Positions 56,861-64,000 of a stretch of DNA of 64,000 bases are shown here, piece by piece (position 1 is the first letter of the stretch; every line of letters starts with the position of its first letter). The stretch is from positions 79,438 to 143,437 of the forward strand of contig CBFICS010000006.1 in NCBI GenBank assembly GCA_965661055.1, in the 5' to 3' direction. A program made the translations under genes and the position numbers. The DNA is from CBFHSF01 sp965661055 (GTDB taxonomy: Bacteria; Bacteroidota; Bacteroidia; Flavobacteriales; Schleiferiaceae). Under the pieces are notes generated by a model. It was not told where the DNA came from, ran no database searches, and saw only the letters and a list, made by a program, of their open reading frames with translations.

Positions 56861-57814
56861 ATGGACTATTTAGATTTTGAAATTCCTATTAAGGAAGTAG
56901 AGGAGCAACTAGAAAAAGCAGAGGAGTTGCAAAAAGAGTCAGAGGTTGACATGGAAAAAACCATAACTGACCTGAAAAAGAAGTTAGAAAAAACAAAAAA
57001 AGAGATACACAAAAATCTTACCCCTTGGCAAAAGGTTCAATTGAGTAGACACCCCCAAAGACCTTACACCTTGGCTTATATTGATGCCATTACCAATGGT
57101 AATTTTATTGAGCTTCATGGTGACCGTCACGTAAAAGATGACAAAGCCATGGTTGGTGGATGGGGAATGGTCGGTGACCAATCAGTAATGTTCATCGGTC
57201 AGCAAAAGGGAGTAAACACAAAAATGCGTCAGTATCGCAATTTTGGAATGCCAAACCCAGAGGGCTATAGAAAAGCTCTTCGCTTGATGAAAATGGCTGA
57301 AAAGTTTAACAAACCAGTAGTTTGTTTAATTGATACTCCAGGAGCATTTCCAGGATTAGAAGCTGAAGAAAGAGGTCAAGGAGAAGCTATTGCCAGAAAT
57401 ATTTTTGAAATGTCAGTATTAAAAGTACCCATCATCTGTATTGTTATTGGTGAGGGGGCGTCTGGTGGTGCATTAGGTATTGGTGTTGGCGACAAGGTGT
57501 TAATGTTAGAAAACACTTGGTATAGCGTTATTTCCCCCGAAAGTTGTTCATCTATTTTATGGAGATCTTGGGACTATAAAGAACAAGCAGCCGCTGCGCT
57601 TAAGCTTACCGCTGATGACATGTTGAAAAACAAATTAATCGATGGTATTATTAAAGAACCCTTAGGAGGAGCTCATAGAGAACCTGAAAAAATGTTTGAA
57701 ACAGTAAAAGAGACCATAATTTCTGAACTTGAAACTTTGACGCAGCAAAAATCTAAAGATTTAATTGCAGCAAGAATTGAAAAATTCGGTGAAATGGGAG
57801 TTGTAAAAGGCTAA
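56861..57814 (+). CDS. accA: Acetyl-CoA carboxylase carboxyltransferase subunit alpha
   Basis: 317 residues, the usual AccA length. An N-terminal coiled helix (about 5-60, EEQLEKAEELQKESEVDMEK) is followed by the crotonase-like core: ELHGDRHVKDDKAMVGGWGM (about 84-103), NPEGYRKALRLMKMAEKF, DTPGAFPGLEAEERGQGEAI (about 156-175), GEGASGGALGIGVGDKVLML (about 198-217). It makes malonyl-CoA with AccD, BirA-biotinylated AccB and AccC. It ends at a strong terminator. A short spacer after the DMT gene holds no clear promoter box. Confidence 0.96.
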   Translation: MDYLDFEIPIKEVEEQLEKAEELQKESEVDMEKTITDLKKKLEKTKKEIHKNLTPWQKVQLSRHPQRPYTLAYIDAITNGNFIELHGDRHVKDDKAMVGGWGMVGDQSVMFIGQQKGVNTKMRQYRNFGMPNPEGYRKALRLMKMAEKFNKPVVCLIDTPGAFPGLEAEERGQGEAIARNIFEMSVLKVPIICIVIGEGASGGALGIGVGDKVLMLENTWYSVISPESCSSILWRSWDYKEQAAAALKLTADDMLKNKLIDGIIKEPLGGAHREPEKMFETVKETIISELETLTQQKSKDLIAARIEKFGEMGVVKG

Positions 57815-57836
57815 GAGATTACTTGATACAATGAAT

Positions 57837-57864
57837 AGCCCTGACCGTTGTCAGGGCTTTTTTT
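57837..57864 (+). terminator. Rho-independent terminator of accA
   Basis: AGCCCTGAC-CGTT-GTCAGGGCT followed by TTTTTT: a perfect 9-bp stem, 22 bases after the accA stop. Confidence 0.95.
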
Positions 57865-57895
57865 ATTGCAATAAAAGCGAGTTAGAAATCCTATT

Positions 57896-58099
57896 TCAGT
57901 TTTTAATCTTGCCAGGTGCAGGTAAATAGGCATCAGTCAATTGATACACAAATACCATGTAGTAATATTGAGTACTTGTAATAGTGTTTGCCCTAGCAAA
58001 AACTTCAAAGTCAAAATGCTTACCGAATAGAGTTTTATGCCCAAGCTTGGCGTATAACAATGAATAGGGATCTGTAATAAATTGTTTGAAAAAAAATCC
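57896..58099 (-). pseudogene. Relic of a TonB-dependent receptor C-terminus
   Basis: This is the only gap over 300 bases (57815-58180). Its minus strand keeps a 60-codon open stretch that reads like the end of a TonB-dependent receptor: DPYSLLYAKLGHKTLFGKHF, DFEVFARANTITSTQYYYM and VFVYQLTDAYLPAPGKIKN then a stop. Motifs such as NxxxAKLG, FGKHFD and MVFVNQLPDAYLPAP close many Bacteroidota TonB receptors. Here there is no start, an upstream stop (58100-58102), a frame-unstable T-run (58091-58096) and no final beta strand after the stop. The family assignment is from pattern memory. Confidence 0.55.
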
Positions 58100-58180
58100 T
58101 TATTCTTTGACACCTAGCAATGTTAATTAGCCAATTTTTAAAAATTAGTTCTAACACTCAACCAAAGGGTTGGCTAGCCA

Positions 58181-59458
58181 CTACTTGTTGTACCAAAAAT
58201 CAAAATACTCAATGGTAAAGTTTGTGTTTAAAGAATAGGACGGCTGAAATGATGGATAAAACTTAAAGTCTATTTGATTGTCTTTCTGATAAACAACTCG
58301 ATTAGATACCCTCTCAAAATATAAATGATTTACAATATCAGAGTCTGTTTGAATAAGTCCAATTGGATTGGTTGAAAATTGATAAACACCATTATTGGTA
58401 GCCCAAATTTGGGAATTCCCATTAATTGAAAGGGCATCATTTAAAACATGAGTAGATGAAAAAAACAAAGATCCCGGGAAATTACTTGAAGGATTAAAAG
58501 TCCTCAATTCGGTTCCTTGAGCATCAACCTGTAAAATCCACCATTCATCATTATAGAAAATTATATCCCTCACCTTCTTGCCCACCAAAACAGCATTTGA
58601 AATATTTTGGGTCAGAGGGTTTAGGGTAAACAATGATTTTGCCCCCATGGCATTTTCTGCGTAAACGGTAACTTGATCACTGGTTGAGTAAAATTCCTTT
58701 GCTATAAATCCATTGGGTAAGGTCACCGTTCCATTTATGACACCGGAATACCTATACCAACGAATAACACCATTAGAAAATGAAGCAAAATATTGAGAGT
58801 TTAACCATTGTAACCTTTCTACATTTGCGCCATTCACCTGAGATTTTAATATTGACCAATTAGAAACCGAAAAATCTTCAGCATAAATATTGTCTATGAC
58901 CTCAGGGCCCGATTTTGCAAGACAAACATTAGAAAATTTTGAATCTACACACATTCCTGTTATAGAATAGCTCAAAGGAGGCTGAAGAATTTGAGTCCCT
59001 GTACTGTCAACAAACATCCACTCTCCCTGACTGCCATTATTTCCCGCAACAAAAAAACCTTTTAGATGTAAGGGTACGCCTATTAAATAAATTTCTTGAT
59101 AAGAAGTTTTTATGTATTCACTATTAGCGGCAGTTACCTTGATAGAATAAATTCCTGTGGATAATTCTTTATCATATATTGGGTAATTGATTTGAAAATC
59201 CATCGTAGTTGATGTAACTTTAACCCATTGAGAGGGCAGTACCGAAATAGAATTTTGATCAATCAATTCTACTTTAATAGACTTTAAATCTGGGTCTGAA
59301 ACACGAGCCTTAACCACCACTTCATCAGGCACATAATAGGTTTGCCCCGAAGTTGGTTTCTCAATTTTTATGGTTGGAACGCTATTTATTTCCTTTTTAC
59401 ATCCTATAATTACAAGGAATAAAAATGAATAAATTAAGACGCGAATAGAAGAAGTCAT
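58181..59458 (-). CDS. Lipoprotein with Ig-like N-terminus, function unknown
   Basis: About 425 residues from the ATG at 59458. A lipoprotein signal (SSIRVLIYSFLFLVIIGC) is followed by a charged linker. An Ig/cadherin-like beta-sandwich repeat lies at about 28-120 (PTSGQTYYVPDEVVVKARVS, DPDLKSIKVELID). The rest (about 140-425) is beta-rich with W/Y-containing turns (VDSTGTQILQPPLSYSITGM), possibly a propeller, but no blade motif is certain. It has no sorting domain. It is close to and divergent from dnaB. I do not recognise the family. Confidence 0.75.
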   Translation of the reverse strand: MTSSIRVLIYSFLFLVIIGCKKEINSVPTIKIEKPTSGQTYYVPDEVVVKARVSDPDLKSIKVELIDQNSISVLPSQWVKVTSTTMDFQINYPIYDKELSTGIYSIKVTAANSEYIKTSYQEIYLIGVPLHLKGFFVAGNNGSQGEWMFVDSTGTQILQPPLSYSITGMCVDSKFSNVCLAKSGPEVIDNIYAEDFSVSNWSILKSQVNGANVERLQWLNSQYFASFSNGVIRWYRYSGVINGTVTLPNGFIAKEFYSTSDQVTVYAENAMGAKSLFTLNPLTQNISNAVLVGKKVRDIIFYNDEWWILQVDAQGTELRTFNPSSNFPGSLFFSSTHVLNDALSINGNSQIWATNNGVYQFSTNPIGLIQTDSDIVNHLYFERVSNRVVYQKDNQIDFKFYPSFQPSYSLNTNFTIEYFDFWYNK

Positions 59459-59486
59459 TATCAAATTTAATAATTAGAGAGCATCC

Positions 59487-61010
59487 ATGGAAATGGTAAA
59501 CACACCATCCCCTAATAAAAAACAGAGAAAACCTTCAGTTGTTCAACTTGAACAAGGAAGAATTCCACCGCAGGCAGTAGATTTAGAACAAGCGGTTCTA
59601 GGTGCTCTACTCATTGATAATTCAGCCATCAATGAGGTGATTGATATTTTAGACGAGAAATCTTTTTACAAAGAAGCTCATTCTAAAATTTATGAATGTA
59701 TTCGTGAGTTATTTGGTAATTCATTGCCAATAGACATTTTAACCGTGGCCGACCTTTTGAGAAAAAAAGGGGCAATTGATGTGGCTGGAGGTGATCAATA
59801 TCTCGTTCAGTTATCACAAAAGGTTAGTTCATCAGCGCACATTGAATACCACGCCCGAATTATTGTTCAAAAACATATTCAAAGAGAACTTATTAGAATT
59901 TCATCAGAAATAATTAATGATGCCTTTGATGAAACCACTGATGTTTTAAACCTATTAGATGGTGCGGAACAAAAGCTTTTTGAAATTGCAAACGGCAACA
60001 TCAAAAAGAACTATGAAACAGCCCAATCGTTAATTACCCAAGCCATTTCTAAAATCACTGAGATTTCTAAGAAAGAAGGACTTTCTGGTGTAGCAACAGG
60101 ATTTACCAAGGTAGACCGAGTTACTTCAGGATGGCAAAAATCAGATTTGATTATTATTGCGGCACGTCCGGGTATGGGAAAAACAGCCTTTGTACTTTCA
60201 ATGGCTAGAAATATTGCCATTGACCACAATACTCCAGCAGCGGTCTTCTCTTTAGAGATGTCGTCTGTACAGTTAATTACTCGTCTAATTTCTTCTGAAA
60301 CGGGCCTATCTTCCGAGAAATTGAGAAAAGGTAATCTTGATGACCACGAGTGGCAACAACTAATGTCTAAGGTAAAAAGCTTAGAATCTGCCCCTCTATT
60401 TATTGATGACACGCCTGCCCTTTCTGTTTTTGACCTTAGAGCAAAGTGTAGAAGACTGGTGGCTCAGCACAATGTTGGGATTATTATTATTGACTACCTT
60501 CAACTTATGACCGTGGGAGGAGGAAAATCAGGACCAGGTAATAGAGAGCAAGAAATCTCAATTATTTCACGTTCATTAAAAAGTATTGCAAAAGAATTAA
60601 GTGTGCCAGTAATTGCTCTTTCTCAGCTTTCTAGAGAGGTAGAAAAGCGAACAGGCCACAAGAGACCTGTGCTTTCTGACCTTCGTGAATCGGGAGCTAT
60701 TGAACAGGATGCTGACATTGTTTCCTTTATTTATAGACCCGAATATTACGGGTTTACTGAATGGGAAGATGGTGATCCATGTGAAGGCCAGGGTGAATTT
60801 ATCATCGCTAAACACCGTAATGGTGGTTTAGAAGATATCCGATTGAAATTCCAAGGGTCTATGGCTAAATTCTCTGACTTAGACGAAGGATACGACGGTG
60901 CGGAAACACTTTATGAATCGAAATTAAACAATGATAGCTTCAACCATCTTGAATCGGGAGAATCGGCTTTTGGCCCCATGGACAACCTCCCGGATAATCC
61001 TGATTTTTAG
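59487..61010 (+). CDS. dnaB: Replicative DNA helicase DnaB
   Basis: 507 residues. The N-terminal DnaB domain (about 25-130, PPQAVDLEQAVLGALLIDNS) precedes the RecA-like helicase core, with Walker A AARPGMGKTAFV (about 227-238) and Walker B IIIIDYLQLM (about 331-340). RESGAIEQDADIV (about 396-408) is the C-terminal motif. No intein interrupts it. It unwinds DNA at the replication fork as a ring. The C-terminal tail is acidic and Asn-rich. Its 3' end overlaps the longest reading of the next gene by 80 bases. Confidence 0.97.
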   Translation: MEMVNTPSPNKKQRKPSVVQLEQGRIPPQAVDLEQAVLGALLIDNSAINEVIDILDEKSFYKEAHSKIYECIRELFGNSLPIDILTVADLLRKKGAIDVAGGDQYLVQLSQKVSSSAHIEYHARIIVQKHIQRELIRISSEIINDAFDETTDVLNLLDGAEQKLFEIANGNIKKNYETAQSLITQAISKITEISKKEGLSGVATGFTKVDRVTSGWQKSDLIIIAARPGMGKTAFVLSMARNIAIDHNTPAAVFSLEMSSVQLITRLISSETGLSSEKLRKGNLDDHEWQQLMSKVKSLESAPLFIDDTPALSVFDLRAKCRRLVAQHNVGIIIIDYLQLMTVGGGKSGPGNREQEISIISRSLKSIAKELSVPVIALSQLSREVEKRTGHKRPVLSDLRESGAIEQDADIVSFIYRPEYYGFTEWEDGDPCEGQGEFIIAKHRNGGLEDIRLKFQGSMAKFSDLDEGYDGAETLYESKLNNDSFNHLESGESAFGPMDNLPDNPDF

Positions 61011-62244
61011 TCTTTTTATTCTCCCCTTTCGGGGGATGGCAGACTACTTGTTAATACCTATGAATGAGGAAGATCAAAAAAATCACCTCAAAGCTTATGG
61101 TATTGCCTATTGGGTTTTAGAAAGACAGGTTGAAATACAATGGTTATTAAATTACAAGGGAGGAAGTTTTTTAATTCCCTATAACGAAGAAATAGCCAAC
61201 GAGTGCAATATTAGAGGAGTTTCCTCAAAACGAATTTTAGATAGTAAGGCTTTATCTATCTTAAAGGAAATAAGTTCGCCTAGCGTCAATATGGATGCTG
61301 TAACATTGCAAAAGGCACCAAAAATTGCAGTTTACTCACCTGACACCAAACAGCCTTGGGACGATGCAGTTACTCTTGTTCTAACGTATGCAGAGATACC
61401 TTATGATTTAATTTATGATCAAGAGGTTTTAGACGATGCGCTAACCCAATACGATTGGTTACACCTTCATCATGAAGACTTCACGGGCCAATACGGAAAA
61501 TTTTATGCCGCCTACAGAAATGCTCCTTGGTATATCACCAATAAAATGGAAGCAGAAAAAGCAGCTTTGAATATGGGATTTTCAAAAGTCTCTCAGCAAA
61601 AGTTGGCGGTAGCAAAGAGAATTAAAGAATATGTAGTAGGAGGTGGATTCTTATTTGCCATGTGTTCTGCAACTGATTCTTATGATATTGCTTTATCAGC
61701 AGAAGGTGTAGATATCTGTGAGCCAATGTTTGATGGAGATGCTTCTGATGCCAATTATCAAAACAAGATTGATTACTCAAAGACCTTAGCGTTTAAAGAC
61801 TTTAAGCTAAGTAAGAATCCGATGGAATATGAATTTTCAAACATTGATGTAACCAATTACAGAAAAATTCCCTCAGAGAAAGATTTCTTTGTATTGTTTG
61901 AGTTTTCGGCAAAGTGGGACATTATTCCTACCATGTTATGTCAGAACCACACCAAGGTGGTTAAAGGATTTATGGGACAAACAACTGCCTTTAACAAAAA
62001 CCTAATCAAGTCAGATGTATTAATTATGGGAGAAATTCCTGGTGCAGGTGAAGCAAGGTATATACATGGGGAACTAGGTAAAGGTACGTGGACCTTTTAC
62101 GGAGGTCATGACCCGGAAGACTATCAACACAAAGTAGGTGATCCAAAAACTGAATTAGACCTTTATCCAACCAGTCCAGGCTATAGACTCATACTAAACA
62201 ACATTCTATTTCCCGCTGCAAAAAAAGAAAAGCAAAAGACTTAA
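60931..62244 (+). CDS. Conserved periplasmic protein (often mislabelled asparagine synthetase B)
   Basis: 437 residues in the longest reading. A signal peptide-like stretch (RIILIFSLFILPFRGMADYL, about 21-40) is coded across the end of dnaB and just after it, so the true start lies upstream of M36 (61036); no ATG other than 60931 exists, but TTG or CTG codons (60949, 60970, 61000) may serve. The mature protein (LIPMNEEDQKNHLKAYGIAYWVLERQVEIQW) has no class II glutamine amidotransferase Cys or asparagine synthetase PP-loop. It resembles the conserved family next to dnaB in Bacteroidota. The function is unknown; export is predicted. Confidence 0.75.
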   Translation: MIASTILNRENRLLAPWTTSRIILIFSLFILPFRGMADYLLIPMNEEDQKNHLKAYGIAYWVLERQVEIQWLLNYKGGSFLIPYNEEIANECNIRGVSSKRILDSKALSILKEISSPSVNMDAVTLQKAPKIAVYSPDTKQPWDDAVTLVLTYAEIPYDLIYDQEVLDDALTQYDWLHLHHEDFTGQYGKFYAAYRNAPWYITNKMEAEKAALNMGFSKVSQQKLAVAKRIKEYVVGGGFLFAMCSATDSYDIALSAEGVDICEPMFDGDASDANYQNKIDYSKTLAFKDFKLSKNPMEYEFSNIDVTNYRKIPSEKDFFVLFEFSAKWDIIPTMLCQNHTKVVKGFMGQTTAFNKNLIKSDVLIMGEIPGAGEARYIHGELGKGTWTFYGGHDPEDYQHKVGDPKTELDLYPTSPGYRLILNNILFPAAKKEKQKT

Positions 62245-64000
62245 TTAAAAAACCTCCATTTAAATCCGAATCTAAAAACCGCATCAGTCATCGGATAATG
62301 GGGAGCTCCAAGATTTGAATAAGGAATAAGACCCTCAAGAGCATTCTCGTATTTAAAAAACACTTGTGCTGTTTGAATGCGAATATTTAAAAATAAGTTA
62401 AGGATGTGGCTCTCTCCCAAATCTCCATCACTTGTAGCTGAAAAAATTCCAAAACTTGGCAAATAGTTCATTCCATTAAACCTATCAACATACTGATATT
62501 CGGCCCCTATCTGGGCATGAAGAGCCTTTTCAAATAATTTAAAGTCATTGTATACCCTACCCCTTCCGTACAGTTCAGGAAGACCAATATACTGTTCACC
62601 TTCTGCGATTTTTTGATAATTTATTTCTCCATCAATAAACCAATGGGTTGATAGCGGAATATCAATTAGAGCACCTGCTTCAAAAGTAGTAATGGCTGAT
62701 TGGGCCTGAAGCGGCGAAGATTCAGAGGTAAAGTATAAATAGTTACTAATACTTTTAGCGCCAATGTAAGGTTTAAAATAGTTCTTATATCCCACGCCAA
62801 CCTTATAGGCTTGGGTAACTACAGATTCAAAATCATTATTAGACCATTGAACAGTATTTCCTGAATAAGATCTATACAAATAGTCTGGACTTCTATTGGA
62901 CAAGTGAAAATTACCCCAGAACCAAGAACCGAAATTAGCGCTTATATTAAAAACAAAATTCCCAGCATATTGCTCAATTAACCCCATCTGAAAATTGGCA
63001 TTAAATAAAAGCCATTTTTTATAATCCCCATTTACAACAGCTTCAATTCCAAAAGAACCTTCGGTTAAATCAGAAGACTTGGTGTTGTATTGAAGGGCGT
63101 GGTAATAGGCACCAGTTTTAAACAAAAAGTAAAGACCTTTTTTATTAAACTTACCCTTTATTCCCAACACATTAGAAAACCGTGTGGTTCCACTACTATC
63201 TCTAGCTAGGGTAGTATCAATACCCGTAGAAATATAATTAGAGTCTTGCGAAATAAAAGCAAAGTATTGATCTTGAAATTCAGCTCTGTGATAAAATGAA
63301 ATTCCATTTCCAGTACCACTGGTATCAGTTTTCACAAAAACGAAGTCTTGTTCTGCAAATGCTGTGGTGGTCCTTGCTTTAACTCTAGAGTTTCCAAGAT
63401 TTACATCCATCAATGCTCTAAAGTTTACCGTATTATCCGCGTAGGCGGAATCGTAAACTATACCTCCATTCTCTTCAGAGCGTGAAACATCCCATGCAAA
63501 CCCTGCAACCAGTCCATATCTCTTATTAGGTGACGTATATCGAATGGAAAGTTTGGTTTCATCCATAACTGACTCTTGACGAAAATAATCACCTAAAGAG
63601 CGTAGACGCTTGTACTGTAGAAAGTAACTAAGATTAGTATTGATATTTTGAGTAAAGTAGCCACCAAACTGCTGCCCTCGATTAATCGTGCTATAATAAG
63701 TGATTTCAGAGAGTGGAGACTTAACCGAATAGAATGGAATCTCATAAATAGAATGGTGTTGATCTAAAAAAGATCTTGGTCCCAAGGTAGCGTAAGCTTT
63801 AGTAGGTAATTGTAGTTCTAAGTGATACTCTGGTCTACCGATATTAGAAAGATAGAGGTAAGGCCTCTTTTTATAACCAAAAGACTGGAGGTCATCGTAG
63901 TCACCAATATCATGAATAGTATCTACGTGTTCGGGATCACCATCCAGATAATTGACTGTATGAGATAAACTATCATGTTGTGCAAAAACCCACAACGGAA
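62241..64000 (-). CDS. Putative porin, N-terminus beyond the window
   Basis: The minus-strand frame is still open at the right edge, so the signal peptide start lies outside the window. The visible part starts PLWVFAQHDSLSHTVNYLDG, where VFAQ looks like the signal cleavage site. More than 580 residues follow of alternating beta strands with aromatic and Asn/Tyr turns (QFGGYFTQNINTNLSYFLQY, KSISNYLYFTSESSPLQAQS), ending FRFGFKWRFFN with a terminal Phe-rich strand. It matches the Bacteroidota putative-porin family. The substrate is unknown. Its stop overlaps the convergent gene by 4 bases. Confidence 0.85.
   Translation of the reverse strand, partial: PLWVFAQHDSLSHTVNYLDGDPEHVDTIHDIGDYDDLQSFGYKKRPYLYLSNIGRPEYHLELQLPTKAYATLGPRSFLDQHHSIYEIPFYSVKSPLSEITYYSTINRGQQFGGYFTQNINTNLSYFLQYKRLRSLGDYFRQESVMDETKLSIRYTSPNKRYGLVAGFAWDVSRSEENGGIVYDSAYADNTVNFRALMDVNLGNSRVKARTTTAFAEQDFVFVKTDTSGTGNGISFYHRAEFQDQYFAFISQDSNYISTGIDTTLARDSSGTTRFSNVLGIKGKFNKKGLYFLFKTGAYYHALQYNTKSSDLTEGSFGIEAVVNGDYKKWLLFNANFQMGLIEQYAGNFVFNISANFGSWFWGNFHLSNRSPDYLYRSYSGNTVQWSNNDFESVVTQAYKVGVGYKNYFKPYIGAKSISNYLYFTSESSPLQAQSAITTFEAGALIDIPLSTHWFIDGEINYQKIAEGEQYIGLPELYGRGRVYNDFKLFEKALHAQIGAEYQYVDRFNGMNYLPSFGIFSATSDGDLGESHILNLFLNIRIQTAQVFFKYENALEGLIPYSNLGAPHYPMTDAVFRFGFKWRFFN

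Noticed and set aside
1..64000. tRNA, rRNA, CRISPR, prophage, transposase or riboswitch
   Set aside because: Reading both strands I saw no tRNA-like arms, repeat-spacer arrays, integrase or transposase motifs, or recognisable riboswitch cores. A tRNAscan, Infernal and ISfinder run would be decisive.

Overview
The window looks like ordinary chromosome from a member of the Bacteroidota, most likely order Flavobacteriales. The basis is AT-rich coding sequence, promoters of the Bacteroidota type (TTG about 16 bases before TAnnTTTG), almost no Shine-Dalgarno sequences, and signature families: PorQ, GldF and GldG of the gliding/type IX secretion apparatus, a type A T9SS sorting domain, the alternative GlmU family, DUF4340, and beta-barrel porins. 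I see no tRNA, rRNA, CRISPR array, insertion sequence, prophage or integrase.

Layout. 1-5.1 kb: the 3' end of recG, a VTT/DedA-like membrane protein, pheT and a histone-deacetylase-family enzyme. 5.2-13.2 kb: a decayed DUF4139 relic, small-type purL, a tiny secreted protein, an amidohydrolase lipoprotein, a long-chain acyl-CoA synthetase, porQ and cmk. 13.2-18.3 kb, minus strand: acyl-CoA-binding protein, psd, cdsA, a LUD protein, ftsH and rsfS (lipids, proteolysis and ribosome silencing). 18.3-27 kb: birA, an SRPBCC protein, pyrE, a NUDIX hydrolase, coaD, ddl, a PASTA protein, a T9SS cargo protein, rluD and a dihaem peroxidase lipoprotein. 27-32.4 kb: two small membrane proteins, lon, alternative glmU, rpmE type B, a YbjQ protein and a 44-residue microprotein. 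32.4-39.7 kb: a beta-helix lipoprotein, LuxC-type reductase beside a ferredoxin, a secreted hypothetical protein, pruA, an outer-membrane protein and a phosphoesterase. 39.7-48.2 kb: dnaN, the DUF4340-gldG-gldF-ABM-SAM hydrolase operon, and phoH-purC plus an OMP. 48.2-57.9 kb: exonuclease/GIY-YIG, yggS, DUF1015, serA-serC, then tgt, an LptF/G permease, a DMT transporter and accA. 57.9-64 kb: a TonB-receptor relic, a lipoprotein, dnaB, a periplasmic protein often labelled asparagine synthetase B, and a truncated putative porin.

Most of this is conserved housekeeping. The points worth a second look are small-scale. (1) Two intergenic gaps hold relics of dead genes: the DUF4139 C-terminus and a TonB-dependent receptor C-terminus. 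(2) pyrE and a NUDIX gene start head to head with overlapping start codons, and pyrE's promoter lies inside the NUDIX reading frame. (3) Opposed promoters overlap between the phoH and gldFG operons. (4) Tgt lacks the three zinc-ligand cysteines. (5) A DUF1015 protein with a DGHHR motif sits next to serA-serC, suggesting a link to serine phosphorylation. (6) Three nearly identical terminator hairpins recur. I found no large novel system such as a defence island, secretion cluster or biosynthetic cluster.

Several start codons were moved from the longest open frame, because the longer versions run through terminators or promoters (rsfS, pruA, the alternative glmU) or across a neighbouring gene (the exonuclease).
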